This document shows, piece by piece, positions 18,301 through 27,254 of a DNA stretch of 64,000 bases. Source of the DNA: Pseudomonas sp. NFIX28 (lineage in GTDB: Bacteria; Pseudomonadota; Gammaproteobacteria; Pseudomonadales; Pseudomonadaceae); the NCBI RefSeq assembly GCF_900107395.1, contig NZ_FNPW01000001.1:592077-656076 (forward strand), written 5' to 3'. The translations under genes were made by a program, and so were the position numbers. The notes beneath the pieces were generated by a model, which saw nothing but the letters and a program-made list of their open reading frames with translations, ran no database searches and was not told the origin of the DNA. The stretch's first letter is position 1; each line of letters begins with the position of its first letter.

Positions 18301-20509
18301 CGACCAGGTCAGCCCCTGGACCAAGCCGATGGCCTATGCCCTGCAGCGGGCCATGGCCGCCTTCGAGTGCGGCCAGGCGGGCGGCGACCTGGGCATGTCC
18401 TGCTATGCCTGCAACCATATCGGCTCGGACCTGCTGTTCATGGGCGAACCCCTGCAAGGGGTGTTGAATGAGCTGGAGCATGGCTTGGCGTGGGTGCGCC
18501 AGTTTCATTACATCGACATCGAGCGGATCCTGCTGGCGCAACAGGCGTTCGCCAGCGATTTGCGCAACGGGCGGCCGCACCGGCCGCTGCCCGAGCTGAA
18601 TGGCGCGGAGCATGACCGTTTCGGGGTTATCGATCACAGCAGCGTGTCGCAGCCGACCTTGTTCTTTTCGGCGCTGTATTCAGGCATGTCGGCGTTTTAC
18701 TTCGGCGATATCCCTTACGCATTGCGGCGTTTCGAAGAGGTTGCCGCGCTGGCCTGGTCCATTCCGGCGCATATCAACCTGGCCGATTACTACCTGTTCT
18801 ACGGGCTGGCACTGGGCAGCGCGCAGGCCCCCGGCGAATTGCCCGACACCCTGGAAAAACTGGAGCGGCAACGCCAGCGGTTCCTGCACTGGGTGGAGCT
18901 GAACCCGACGACCTTTCGCAGCAAATTGCTGCTGATCGAAGGGGTGATCGCCCGCCTCAAGGGCCTGGAGCTGGAGGCCATCCGTTGCTTCGACCAGTCG
19001 CAGATTGCAGCGGCCGCGGCCGGGTTCATCCACGAGCAGGCGCTGGCTCACGAACAACTGGCCAATATCTGCATTCCCAACGGGCTGGTGTCCGGCGCCA
19101 ATCATCACCTGCGCGTGGCGCGCGATTGCTACAGCCTGTGGGGCGCCGACGGCAAGGTGCGCCAGCTGGAGGCCATGCACCCGTCCCTGGTGGCGCAGCC
19201 GTCGTTCGAACCGGTCCGCCCGGTGACCCAGGTGCGCCTGGATCTGGAGGCGGGGGTCGAGGTGGCCCGCGCGCTGTCGCAAGAGGTGTTGCTCGAGCGG
19301 CTGGTTGAAACCCTGATGAATCACCTGATGATCCAGGCCGGCGCCGATAAAGGCGTGCTGATGGTCGTCAACGACGCCGAACTGCAACTGGCGGCCACGG
19401 CCTCCGTCGAGGCCGGCAACGTGCAAGTCGCGCTGGATGCCGGACAGCCGCTTGAGCAGTTCGCGCCGCTCTCGGTGCTCAACGCGACCATGCGCACCCG
19501 CGCGCCCCTGGTGCTCGACGACGCCCAGGCCGACTGCCCCGAGGCCTACAGCACCGATCTGCAACGGCGCCGGACGCGTTCGCTGCTGTGCCTGCCGCTG
19601 CTCAAGCAAGGCATGTTGATCGGCCTGGTCTACCTGGAAAACAGCCTGGTCTCCAAGCTGTTCAGTGCCGAGCGCCTGACCATGCTGGAGATTCTGGCTT
19701 CCCAGGCCGCCGTGTCGCTGCAGACCGCCAGCCTCTATGCGCGGCTGGTCGAGGACAACCAGCTGCGGGCGCAGATGGAGGCCGACTTGCGCAGCTCGCG
19801 GGCGGAACTGGCACGCAGCTCGCACCTTAAGGTCATGGGCGAGCTTTCCGCTTCGATTGCCCATGAAATCAGCCAGCCGCTGCTGGGCATCCTGTCCAAC
19901 GCCTCGGCCAGCCTGAGCTGGCTCAAGCGCGACCGGCCCGACCTGGAAGAGGCGATTCAGGGGCTCGAAGACATTCGCTCCGACAGCACCCGAGCCGCCA
20001 ACATTGTCCAGGCGCTTCGCGCCCTTGCCAAACAGGCGCCCTTGCAGCGCTTGCCGGTGCGGATCGAAGACTTGATCCGCGACGTTTTGTGCCTGACCTC
20101 GAGCGACCTGCAGAGCGCCAACGTGCGCCTGGAAACCCGGCTCGATACGCAGTGCACGGTGTGGGTGGATGCGGTGCAGATCCAGCAGGTGGTGTACAAC
20201 CTGATCACCAATGCATTGGAGGCCATCGCCGGAGCGGGGTTGCGGGAGGGGCGCATCGTCATCGACTCCGCCATCGAGGACGAGCATGTGCAGCTCTGCC
20301 TGCAGGACAACGGCCCGGGAATCGGCGCCCAGGAACGCGGGCAGATTTTCGACGCGTTCTACACCACCAAGGGCAATGGCATGGGAATGGGGCTGGCCAT
20401 CTGCAGGTCGGTGATCAGTGCCCATGGCGGCACGCTGACCCTGCAGGACAGTGAACAGGGCGCCCGGTTCTGCATCAGCCTGCCGCTTGCGCCGGCCGGC
20501 GGCGGATAA
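15368..20509 (+). CDS. Giant pseudokinase/AAA ATPase/GAF/sensor histidine kinase
   Basis: A 1713-residue soluble sensor. Residues 1-280 resemble a Ser/Thr protein kinase (YLAPEQ, GRSDIYALATILYQALTGHL), but the catalytic loop reads RHASLQPHHLM in place of HRDxxxxN and the DFG is LGF, so it should be inactive. An AAA/STAND-like ATPase follows, with P-loop GAPGAGKST near residue 335 and Walker B VVFVDDVQWAD near 458. A long helical TPR-like part leads to a GAF domain (about 1310-1455) and a histidine kinase with phosphoacceptor His1499 in SIAHEISQP, N box NLITNALEAI and MGMGLAICRSV. No membrane helix is seen. The ATG at 15368 is preferred over TTG 15362. The two divergent regulators are probable partners. 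Signal unknown. Confidence 0.88.
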   Translation: MPGSASSFSSHTPGLVHDEAWLEGCTFAMLRRENELAWFSLHDRQSGTRWLAARAPIQRPAICQRLERDFHLRLDAAWAIAPSAFIRSAEGPLLVYPALGTPLTDLMGEAALPLERFLAIAVAAANALCGAQKAGVRHASLQPHHLMVDATHSVRLLGFHSHCAEASVSQLPELEQWPYLAPEQVRRDNPGCDGRSDIYALATILYQALTGHLPLTAREPAQWLHVHAAVQPESPAVHVPDLPEGLCRVLLKGLAKEPQARYQSAESMAADLAWCQQQWLEQGRVEAFRLGAFDSTPVAIGNDALFGRDTERTQLIEQMGQVRSDGIARVLLVAGAPGAGKSTLIHQGVRPMAPGYWASGKSNLLQRETPYAPLTEIFRSLVTQLLGKPALELETTSQQLVERLKGRGRLLVELAPEAELIIGVAPELPNLPARYALDHANRILLDVLEVFAQPGRPLVVFVDDVQWADDSTLSFLQALIARPPRHLLLIMACREAETHALEHQSGWLDALGTEQGPPYQKVLLGPLSVPAVAALIAAELDTTAKDIEALARVVHFKTAGNPLFISQVLRALIDERLVRFDLQDRRWVWNQEDVDSYRYADNVADLMVQRLERLSPMGREVMRLAGYVGRRCEESLLLRLMPTCEPQRISSDVQDLVSAGFLLRERQYLVFPHDRVLEAASRLPSQAGQGAEHARIAAAMLDQWGRHVPERVFEIASQIQRIDVAALDEHRRAVFVELLLEAAEQARATAAVEQAAGYLHSAEILLGQANEPALYTQAFATRWLAAECDMLLADLAGAQRRLDDCLVHARTALDRAKTYRLRATLRTLHCDYEGAISEALTGLALLGISLQRQPSQAQLTQAFAQVRTLIGPRRIAELVQLPKADDPLVEASMELLGTLISSFFVDDDIRLLHLAKMVELTLLHGVTPASSYAIAWFGVMIAERYGEYVDGHAFAEVALELIDQYGHEAARTGTLVALDQVSPWTKPMAYALQRAMAAFECGQAGGDLGMSCYACNHIGSDLLFMGEPLQGVLNELEHGLAWVRQFHYIDIERILLAQQAFASDLRNGRPHRPLPELNGAEHDRFGVIDHSSVSQPTLFFSALYSGMSAFYFGDIPYALRRFEEVAALAWSIPAHINLADYYLFYGLALGSAQAPGELPDTLEKLERQRQRFLHWVELNPTTFRSKLLLIEGVIARLKGLELEAIRCFDQSQIAAAAAGFIHEQALAHEQLANICIPNGLVSGANHHLRVARDCYSLWGADGKVRQLEAMHPSLVAQPSFEPVRPVTQVRLDLEAGVEVARALSQEVLLERLVETLMNHLMIQAGADKGVLMVVNDAELQLAATASVEAGNVQVALDAGQPLEQFAPLSVLNATMRTRAPLVLDDAQADCPEAYSTDLQRRRTRSLLCLPLLKQGMLIGLVYLENSLVSKLFSAERLTMLEILASQAAVSLQTASLYARLVEDNQLRAQMEADLRSSRAELARSSHLKVMGELSASIAHEISQPLLGILSNASASLSWLKRDRPDLEEAIQGLEDIRSDSTRAANIVQALRALAKQAPLQRLPVRIEDLIRDVLCLTSSDLQSANVRLETRLDTQCTVWVDAVQIQQVVYNLITNALEAIAGAGLREGRIVIDSAIEDEHVQLCLQDNGPGIGAQERGQIFDAFYTTKGNGMGMGLAICRSVISAHGGTLTLQDSEQGARFCISLPLAPAGGG

Positions 20510-20530
20510 AAAAAGGCCGCGCAAGCGGCC
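20508..20530 (-). terminator. Rho-independent terminator, leftward
   Basis: GGCCGC (20515-20520), loop GCAA, GCGGCC (20525-20530), with an A-run at 20508-20514 that is a T-run on the minus strand. It ends the AraC-family gene and overlaps the end of the giant kinase gene. Confidence 0.75.
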
Positions 20531-20561
20531 AAAGGGGAGGAGCGGGCTGATTTCGTTCAAT

Positions 20562-21062
20562 TCATGGGTGAAACTCCGGTGCCTGGGCCTGCCGCAGGCC
20601 ATGGGCCGTGTGGTTGAGGATTACCCCGTTGGATAGGTCCTGCTCAAGCATAGGCATCAGGGAAGCATTGCTCCGGATCCCATGATGAACGGCACCGCGC
20701 CAGGCCCTGGGGGTGACGCCTTCCAGGCGGGTAAAGGTCCGGGTGAAATGCGAGTGGTCGCCGAAACCGCATTCATAGGCGACTTCGGTGATGGGCATCG
20801 CTGTGACCAGCAGGCTTTTGGCCTTTTCGATCTTCATCCTCATCAACCAGCCTTGCGGCGAATGGCCGGTAATCTTTTTGAATGCCCGGGAAAAATGGCT
20901 GCGCGACAGGTTGCACTGCTCGGCTACTTCGCTGATGCGTAGGCAGCTGCCCATGTCACGCATCATCAGTTCCTTGGCGCGGCGTTCCTGCCAGCCGGTC
21001 AAGGCTCCCAGCGGTCTTGCAAGGGCGCCTGGAATGTCTGAATTCATCGATTGTGGGTTCAT
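20562..21062 (-). CDS. AraC-family transcriptional regulator, short form
   Basis: A 166-residue regulator that is almost only the two-helix-turn-helix DNA-binding domain of AraC/XylS proteins (LRISEVAEQCNLSRSHFSRA, PQGWLMRMKIEKAKSLL, ITEVAYECGFGDHSHFTRT, VTPRAWR). A short leader of about 40 residues replaces a ligand domain. ATG 21062 follows CCAGGAGAGCCGTC; the longer frame lacks a site. Short forms like this resemble SoxS/MarA-like or phenazine-cluster regulators, often controlled by their own level. Its target is not shown; the esterase gene at 21719 is one candidate. Confidence 0.88.
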   Translation of the reverse strand: MNPQSMNSDIPGALARPLGALTGWQERRAKELMMRDMGSCLRISEVAEQCNLSRSHFSRAFKKITGHSPQGWLMRMKIEKAKSLLVTAMPITEVAYECGFGDHSHFTRTFTRLEGVTPRAWRGAVHHGIRSNASLMPMLEQDLSNGVILNHTAHGLRQAQAPEFHP

Positions 21063-21718
21063 GACGGCTCTCCTGGTCGTTGAGGAAAGTGTGTCCGCCA
21101 ATGACATTTAAAGTCCTTAAACAAACCTTAAGAGTTATGAAATATTGCACTCGTTGATGACGCTTAGTTGGGCAAATCATGCTGGCATTTGGCCTATTAG
21201 CCTTGATGAAACTAGCCGGCGGATTAGTTGGGCCAAGGCTATTAAGTTGACGGTTCGGTCAATGAATGGCGGGGAAGGGAAGAGCGGGCTGAATATCAGG
21301 TCATGAACAGTGGACGGCTCGAGCGCCGATTACCGGTGTAGCGCTCTGGACAGGCCTTTTCAAGGCCGCTCGCCACGGCAGCGCGGACCAATGGAAAGTC
21401 ACCGCGAGGAATACCACGAAAGAAACAACGCGCAGACTCTGGTACCAATGCGCGGAGCCAGTCGAACAAGGAACCTGACGAGGAAAGTTGCCCGAAAGCC
21501 CAACTAATCGACGCCTGTTATTTGTGCACTTGCCTATTCAGGCGCGCGTTATTGGGGCGGTGTCCGAAGTTCAATTCCCAGGGTGCTGCTTAAAAAAGCA
21601 CAAACAAACAATTTGCGCATTACCGGGGCAGGCAGACTGCTTGTCCGGGTCAATGGTGTGTGCGGGACATTTCCAGATCCGGCTGATTCATTCCAACTTC
21701 TGCTACGGAGCATCCCTT
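21063..21718. other. Long non-coding gap with small repeats
   Basis: No gene is supported in these 656 bases; small reading frames there lack ribosome sites and known motifs. A 10-base direct repeat TTAGTTGGGC occurs at 21164 and 21224, and TAGCCTTG (21198-21205) is inverted as CAAGGCTA (21234-21241). These may be regulator half-sites. Confidence 0.4.
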
Positions 21719-22543
21719 ATGACTACATTCACCACGCGTGACGGCACCCAGATTTATTACAAGGACTGGGGCAGCGGCCAGCCGATTGTCTTCAGCCATG
21801 GCTGGCCGCTGAATGCCGACAGTTGGGAGTCGCAGATGATTTTCCTCGCCGCCCAGGGCTACCGGGTCATCGCTCACGACCGTCGCGGCCATGGCCGCTC
21901 CAGCCAGCCGTGGTCCGGCAATGACATGGACACCTATGCCGATGACCTCGCACAACTGATCGAACATCTGGATTTGCGCGATGCCGTGCTGTTCGGTTTC
22001 TCCACCGGTGGCGGCGAAGTGGCGCGTTACATCGGCCGTCATGGCACCGCCCGCGTGGCCAAGGCCGGGCTGATTTCCGCGGTGCCGCCGCTGATGCTCA
22101 AGACCGAAGCCAACCCTGGCGGCTTGCCGATGGAGGTGTTCGACGGCATTCGCCAGGCCTCGCTGGCCGATCGCTCGCAACTGTACAAAGACCTCGCCAG
22201 CGGTCCGTTTTTCGGCTTCAACCAGCCCGGCGCGAAACCGTCCGCCGGCATGGTCGACTGGTTCTGGCTGCAGGGCATGGCCGCCGGCCACAAAAACGCC
22301 TACGACTGCATCAAGGCGTTCTCGGAAACCGACTTCACCGAAGACCTGAAGAAAATCGACGTGCCGACGCTGGTGGTGCATGGCGACGCCGACCAGGTAG
22401 TGCCGATCGAAGCGTCGGGCATCGCCTCGGCAGCGCTGGTCAAGGGTTCCACGCTGAAGATCTACTCCGGTGCTCCCCACGGCCTGACCGATACCCATAA
22501 AGATCAGCTCAACGCCGACCTGCTGGCGTTCATCAAGGGTTGA
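21719..22543 (+). CDS. Arylesterase/non-heme haloperoxidase-like alpha/beta hydrolase
   Basis: A 274-residue protein that closely follows the Pseudomonas fluorescens arylesterase family ([49 protein letters not shown]). The likely catalytic triad is Ser95 in GFSTGG, Asp225 in HGDADQVVP and His254 in GAPHGL. Family members hydrolyse aryl esters and can carry out perhydrolysis without a cofactor. ATG 21719 gives the standard N terminus; a longer frame adds unrelated residues. No signal peptide, so cytoplasmic. It stands alone between long gaps. Confidence 0.9.
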   Translation: MTTFTTRDGTQIYYKDWGSGQPIVFSHGWPLNADSWESQMIFLAAQGYRVIAHDRRGHGRSSQPWSGNDMDTYADDLAQLIEHLDLRDAVLFGFSTGGGEVARYIGRHGTARVAKAGLISAVPPLMLKTEANPGGLPMEVFDGIRQASLADRSQLYKDLASGPFFGFNQPGAKPSAGMVDWFWLQGMAAGHKNAYDCIKAFSETDFTEDLKKIDVPTLVVHGDADQVVPIEASGIASAALVKGSTLKIYSGAPHGLTDTHKDQLNADLLAFIKG

Positions 22544-22800
22544 CGCGCCTCGGGCGCGGGCCCAGTTCCGCGCCTGACTCCACGCCTTATAAGCCCAAAT
22601 GGACTTCACTCACGCCCACCGGTTGCTCAGCGCGGCCCAGCACTGATCGCATCCGGCACCATGCTCCGTGACAAGGGTGTCACGTAGCGCGCTCTAGCAT
22701 TTCAATTCACGACCGCATCCGTTACCCACGGGCAATTCAGGGTGCAGGTCGCGCCCTGTCAACTCACGCCGAGTTATCGGCGTTATCGAGAGCGATCAAG

Positions 22801-24222
22801 ATGTTGAAATGCTTACGGACCCGTCAAGGGTTCGCCGGCGTGGCATTGGCCGCGTTACTGGCACTGCTGTGCTTCTGGGGATTGGGCGATGTGCCTTTGC
22901 TGAGCACCAACGAAGCTCGCCGCGCGGTCAGTGTTCGAGAGATGTACGCCAGTGGCGAGTGGCTGTTGCCACGCATGAACGGCGAGCCGTACCTGACCAA
23001 ACCACCACTGTTCAACTGGCTGGCGCTGTTGCCGACGAGCCTGCTCGGCGGCGCAAGCGAGTGGGCGGTACGCTTGCCTTCCGCGGTACTAGGCCTGCTC
23101 CTGCTGCTTGGTACCTATCTGCTGGGCGCGCGCATGGGTGGGCGTGCGGCAGGCTACTTCGCGTGCCTGTTCCTGGCGGCCAACGCAGGGTTCAGCCTGT
23201 TCGCCCGCCGCGCCGAGATCGAGATGACCCTGGCCGCATTCTGTGGCTTTGCCGTGATCTCGGCCTGGTACTACCTCTTTCACGATCCCAGGAAACGCTG
23301 GTCCCGCCTGAGCCATGCCTGCCTCGGTTGCGCGCTACTGACCAAGGGGCCGGTGGCCCTGTTGCTGGTGACGCTGCCGATAGGCGTGTACTACCTGGTC
23401 ACCCGTGACCGCCGTGCCAAGGCGCTGTTGGGCGATGGCCCCGGCTGGTTGCTAGCGCTCGGTATCGGTGGTTGGTGGTATTGCTGGGTGATGGCCACGC
23501 AGGGACTGACGATCTGGCAGGCGACGCTGCAGGAGGACATTGTCAAGAAAATCGATACGGCCGCGGGTGAACCATGGTTCGCCTACCTGGGCTACCTGGC
23601 AGGCGACTTCTTCCCCTACTGGCTGGTGGTGCTGGTTCGACCAGGCGTCTGGTTGAAGACCGCAAGGAGCAATCCCCAGTTGATACTGCTGGGGTGTGTC
23701 GCGTTCGTACCCTTGGCGTTGTTTTCAGGTTTTGACGAGAAGCATGCAAAGTATCTGCTGCCGATCTATCCGGCGCTGTCGGTGCTGTTGGCCTGGCAAG
23801 CCAACCGGTTGCTTGCCGTTGCAGCAGGTTGGAGGCGCAGGTTGCTGGTGATGACGCCCACCGTGATGCTTTGCGCGTATGTCCTGTTCTACTCGGTCGC
23901 CGAGGTGCGCCTGCGTCAGCATCGTATCGCCGCGCTGCCACTGATCGAACAGACGCTGGACCGCTATCGCCAGCAGGCGCTGTACAGCCTGGGCGAGCCG
24001 GATATGCGCCTGGTCTACTATGCGAATCGGCGGGTCAGTCCGCTGAGCGTCGAACAGGTCCACGCACTGGCCGCAAGCGAGGATCTGTTGTTCGTCAATG
24101 GGCCATTACCGACCTCGCTGGAGTATCTGGCTCCCTGTGTTCGCCAACGCTTTCGGCCCTATCTGCGGCAGAACAAGGAAGCCGTGCTGATCCAGATGGC
24201 AGGCGAATGCTATCGCGACTGA
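22801..24222 (+). CDS. ArnT-like (GT39/GT83) membrane glycosyltransferase
   Basis: A 473-residue inner membrane enzyme of the PMT/ArnT superfamily, which moves sugars from polyprenyl phosphate to envelope targets. The periplasmic-loop motif with acidic residue is near the N terminus (LLSTNEARRAVSVREMYASG), followed by LTKPPLFNWLALL, and about ten membrane helices (for example AVLGLLLLLGTYLLGARM, CALLTKGPVALLLVTLPIGV). GAGAGC precedes the ATG. It converges on another ArnT-like gene. The classic arn operon is not visible, so the sugar and acceptor are unknown. Confidence 0.85.
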   Translation: MLKCLRTRQGFAGVALAALLALLCFWGLGDVPLLSTNEARRAVSVREMYASGEWLLPRMNGEPYLTKPPLFNWLALLPTSLLGGASEWAVRLPSAVLGLLLLLGTYLLGARMGGRAAGYFACLFLAANAGFSLFARRAEIEMTLAAFCGFAVISAWYYLFHDPRKRWSRLSHACLGCALLTKGPVALLLVTLPIGVYYLVTRDRRAKALLGDGPGWLLALGIGGWWYCWVMATQGLTIWQATLQEDIVKKIDTAAGEPWFAYLGYLAGDFFPYWLVVLVRPGVWLKTARSNPQLILLGCVAFVPLALFSGFDEKHAKYLLPIYPALSVLLAWQANRLLAVAAGWRRRLLVMTPTVMLCAYVLFYSVAEVRLRQHRIAALPLIEQTLDRYRQQALYSLGEPDMRLVYYANRRVSPLSVEQVHALAASEDLLFVNGPLPTSLEYLAPCVRQRFRPYLRQNKEAVLIQMAGECYRD

Positions 24223-24249
24223 TACGGCGTAATCGGATCAATGACCGTT

Positions 24250-25758
24250 TCAATCCAGCGGCTTGTTCCAGGTGAAGCGGTAGACCTGCGTTTCATCGTC
24301 GTCGCCATGGCACTTTCCATTGTCCGCGTCGGCTTTCAGCAGGTAGCGTTCAGGATCGCTAAGCGGCTGTGCCGCCTGAGGCTTGAAACAACGGGCCAAC
24401 TCGGAGGCGCTGATCAACGCATGGCTGCCCGGGTTGGCGCGCAACCATTGGACGGCCTTTTCAGTCTGGCCCGGTGCCTCCATGCCGAAATGCACCAGAG
24501 GCTGACGCGCATACAACCAATGTCCTTCGCGCCAGTGGGTCAACACCAGCTCGCTGCCCTGGGAAAGGGAAGCCACTTCTTTCATCAGCGCCTGACGTTC
24601 ACTGCCGCCTTCCACCAGCGGCTCGATGAAGCCCCTGGCGAACCAGGCCGCGAACCAGAACACGGCCATGGCTCCGGCCCATTTCCCAAGCCTTGGCCGC
24701 TGCGCGAACCAGCGCCGTATCAGCCAGGGCAGCAAGGGGGCCATGACCAGTACCAGGGCGGGCAGGGCGGGGTAGATATAGAGTTTGCGCTTGCCGCTGC
24801 TGAAGCTGAAGAACAGCAGCACCATCAAGACCCAGGTCAGCAGGACCAGATAGCGGCCATCCCGCTTGGCCAGTTGTCGTCGCCATCCGCCGATGGCCCA
24901 GGGCAACAGCAGCACCAGCGGCAGCCAGTACTGGGGAATGACCTGGACGAAGAAGTACCAGATGGGTTCGCGATGGTGCCAGGCATCGGTATAGCGTTGG
25001 GCGGTCTGCTTGAGCAGGATATTCGACAGGTAGGCACGTCCCTGCGCATTGTCATCGAGCACCACGCTGACGAGCAAAGGCACCAGCCAGGTGGCCATTG
25101 CCGCCAGCATCAGCAGCGGCCCTGTCATCCAGGCACGGCCCGAGGCGTGGATCGGCGTCACACCGCTCCAGCCTTGGCGCACGGCGTAGGCCCAAGGCAT
25201 CAGCAGCAACGCCGGCAGAAAGCCGACGCCTTTGCTGATGACACCGAAGCCCATGGCCATGCAGGCCAGGTAGAACCAGCCCCACGCCGGCCCCAGCAAC
25301 AGGTGGCGACACATTCCGTACAGGCCCAGTGCAATCCAGAGCAGCAGAAGACCGTCGATCTGGCCCGCTCGCTGAATGCTGTAGGTCTGATAGGTGGCCA
25401 GGAACAGCAGCCCGGTCAGGGTGCCGACACGACGGTTCCACAACCGGCTCCCCAGGTCGCAGAGGAGCCCGGTGGCTACGGTTCCGGCCAGTAATGCGGG
25501 GAGAAACAGAGCCATACCTGCAGGTATGCCCAGGCGCACCAGCAGCGCCACCGCCCATATGAACAACGGCGGTTTGTCGGCATAGATCTCACCTGCCCGG
25601 TGGGGTATCAACCATTCACCGCTGTCGAGCATTTCCAGCGCCACGCCGAGAAAACGTTCTTCGTCCACGTTGGACAGCGGACGCAGCCCCAGGCCTGCGC
25701 CAATCATGAACACGGCCAGCAGCATCAACTGCCCGGTTTGTCGGGATCTGCGCGGCAT
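24250..25758 (-). CDS. ArnT-like (GT39/GT83) membrane glycosyltransferase
   Basis: A 502-residue polytopic inner membrane protein of the same superfamily as its convergent neighbour. The first loop reads LSNVDEERFLGVALEMLDSG, with IYADKPPLFIWAVALLVRLG after it, then many hydrophobic helices and a C-terminal periplasmic domain. It is last in the leftward operon that starts with UDP-glucose dehydrogenase, one base after the GT2 stop. A GT2 enzyme that makes a polyprenyl-phosphate sugar, followed by an ArnT-like transferase, is the normal pairing, so this enzyme likely uses the GT2 product. The final acceptor is unknown. Confidence 0.86.
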   Translation of the reverse strand: MPRRSRQTGQLMLLAVFMIGAGLGLRPLSNVDEERFLGVALEMLDSGEWLIPHRAGEIYADKPPLFIWAVALLVRLGIPAGMALFLPALLAGTVATGLLCDLGSRLWNRRVGTLTGLLFLATYQTYSIQRAGQIDGLLLLWIALGLYGMCRHLLLGPAWGWFYLACMAMGFGVISKGVGFLPALLLMPWAYAVRQGWSGVTPIHASGRAWMTGPLLMLAAMATWLVPLLVSVVLDDNAQGRAYLSNILLKQTAQRYTDAWHHREPIWYFFVQVIPQYWLPLVLLLPWAIGGWRRQLAKRDGRYLVLLTWVLMVLLFFSFSSGKRKLYIYPALPALVLVMAPLLPWLIRRWFAQRPRLGKWAGAMAVFWFAAWFARGFIEPLVEGGSERQALMKEVASLSQGSELVLTHWREGHWLYARQPLVHFGMEAPGQTEKAVQWLRANPGSHALISASELARCFKPQAAQPLSDPERYLLKADADNGKCHGDDDETQVYRFTWNKPLD

Positions 25759-25759
25759 G

Positions 25760-26500
25760 TCATTGCTCCAGCTCGCTGGGCAGGCAATCCAGGCGTACGC
25801 GTCGCATCAGCCACCAGACACCCAGCAGGTCGACCGCGCCGACCAGTGCGCGGTCCAGATTGCCGTAGTTGGAAACCCCCGCGCCGCGTGGTCGGTGGTT
25901 TACCGGCAACACGCAGATCTCGCCGCCTTGGCGCAGGATCAGCGCCGGCAAGTAGCGATGCATATGGTCGAAGTAGGGCAGGCGCAGGAACGCGGCACGC
26001 TCGATGAGCTTCAGGCCGCAGCCGGTGTCCGGTGTGTGGTCTCGCAGCAGGAAGCGGCGCAAATGATTGGCCAGGCGCGACGCCCAGCGCTTGCTGGTGC
26101 TGTCGCGTCGGTCGATGCGGTGACCGGCAATCAGCTGCAACTGTGAAGCGCTGCCGGCTGAGCGCATGAACTCGAGCATCCTGGGAATGTCGGCGGGATC
26201 GTTCTGCCCATCGCCGTCGAGCGTCGCCAGCCAGGCCCCCCTGGCGGCCTGGGCGGCATGAAGGATCGCCGTGCTTTGCCCCAGCGAGCAGCTGTGACGC
26301 AGGATCCTCAGCTGAGGGTAACCTCGGCGCCTGATGTCAAGCAGGCGCTGCGCGGTGCCGTCAGTGCTGCCGTCGTCGACCACAATGACTTCGAAGCGCT
26401 CTTGCTGCAGAGACAGGTGTACTTCAGTCAGCAACGCGGGCAGATTTTCCGCCTCGTTCCTGGCAGGAATCAGGATAGAGAGCAAAACAGGGTGGGTCAT
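25760..26500 (-). CDS. GT2 family polyprenyl-phosphate glycosyltransferase (DPMS/ArnC-like)
   Basis: A 246-residue cytoplasmic-side enzyme. The GT-A fold shows SILIPARNEAENLPALLTEV, VVDDGSTDGT, LDGDGQNDPADIPRML (nucleotide-sugar DxD region) and DTGCGLKLIERAAFLRL. There is no long C-terminal membrane domain, as in dolichol-phosphate-mannose-synthase-like enzymes. It would load a sugar onto undecaprenyl phosphate for the adjacent ArnT-like transferase. It lies 10 bases after the TVP38-like gene in a five-gene leftward operon. Confidence 0.88.
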   Translation of the reverse strand: MTHPVLLSILIPARNEAENLPALLTEVHLSLQQERFEVIVVDDGSTDGTAQRLLDIRRRGYPQLRILRHSCSLGQSTAILHAAQAARGAWLATLDGDGQNDPADIPRMLEFMRSAGSASQLQLIAGHRIDRRDSTSKRWASRLANHLRRFLLRDHTPDTGCGLKLIERAAFLRLPYFDHMHRYLPALILRQGGEICVLPVNHRPRGAGVSNYGNLDRALVGAVDLLGVWWLMRRVRLDCLPSELEQ

Positions 26501-26510
26501 GACGGAACCA

Positions 26511-27254
26511 TCATTGTGAGGGGGTGTTTGAGACCGTCGGCTCCATGTCGTCCGGCGGCAGGTCCTGATGCTTGAACAGCCGGGTGCCTAGCAGCAGGCA
26601 AGCGACAAACAAGGCACTGGCGCCAACGAATCGCAGCGTGGGTGAAACGTTGCCGCCGTCACCCAGCAAAGCGAAGATCAATGACTGCGGGACGAAACCC
26701 AGGGCACTGGCGAAGAGGAAAGCAGGTAGGGGAACGCGGTAGATCCCGGCGACGAGATTAGTGACCAGGTTGCTGCCAACAGGTGACAACCTGGCTAGCA
26801 AGGTGGTTAGGAACGGTCGATGGCGCACGTAGCGACCGACAGAGGGGAGGCGTCGCTGGACGGCCTGTAGCACTGGACTCGCGCTAAACAGGCGAGCGTA
26901 CGCAAACGCAGGAACGCAACCCAGAGTGGTCGCCAGTACTGTTATCGAACAGCCAAGCCCGAAACCGAAGGCGTATCCGGCTAGAAAGGCCATGGCCTGC
27001 CGCGGTAGTCCGACGGCAGTGAACATCGCTCCGGCAAGCAGGAACAGGAGCACACCTTCCAGGCCACGGTCACGGACGTGCTGCTCGACCCACTGCGTGT
27101 CGAGCGGTGGGATGAATCCGCTACCATGCAGTAGCCAGCTAATCAGCAGCAACCCCAGGAACCCTCCGGCACTTTTACTGACGGCCCGTATCCTGCGCCT
27201 GTGCATGTTTTTCACCTGTGTCGAAGCCCCCGAAGCATTCGGACTCGTTTTCAT
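26511..27254 (-). CDS. TVP38/TMEM64 family membrane protein
   Basis: A 247-residue polytopic inner membrane protein of the DedA-related TVP38/TMEM64 (VTT-domain) family. It shows LFLLAGAMFTAVGLPRQAMA followed by LAGYAFGFGLGCSI, and then LARLSPVGSNLVTNLVAGIY, the characteristic re-entrant regions. Related proteins help move lipid carriers across the membrane, which would fit a polyprenyl-phosphate sugar pathway (inference). The start at 27254 makes an ATGA overlap with the epimerase stop; a longer frame extends into that gene. Confidence 0.85.
   Translation of the reverse strand: MKTSPNASGASTQVKNMHRRRIRAVSKSAGGFLGLLLISWLLHGSGFIPPLDTQWVEQHVRDRGLEGVLLFLLAGAMFTAVGLPRQAMAFLAGYAFGFGLGCSITVLATTLGCVPAFAYARLFSASPVLQAVQRRLPSVGRYVRHRPFLTTLLARLSPVGSNLVTNLVAGIYRVPLPAFLFASALGFVPQSLIFALLGDGGNVSPTLRFVGASALFVACLLLGTRLFKHQDLPPDDMEPTVSNTPSQ

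Noticed and set aside
15386-18637. A 1083-codon open frame antisense to the giant kinase
   Set aside because: High GC at third codon positions keeps this frame open; it is rich in His/Gln/Arg with no domain.
18680-20602. A 640-codon frame antisense to the kinase 3' end
   Set aside because: Antisense shadow; the sense strand encodes clear GAF and histidine kinase motifs.
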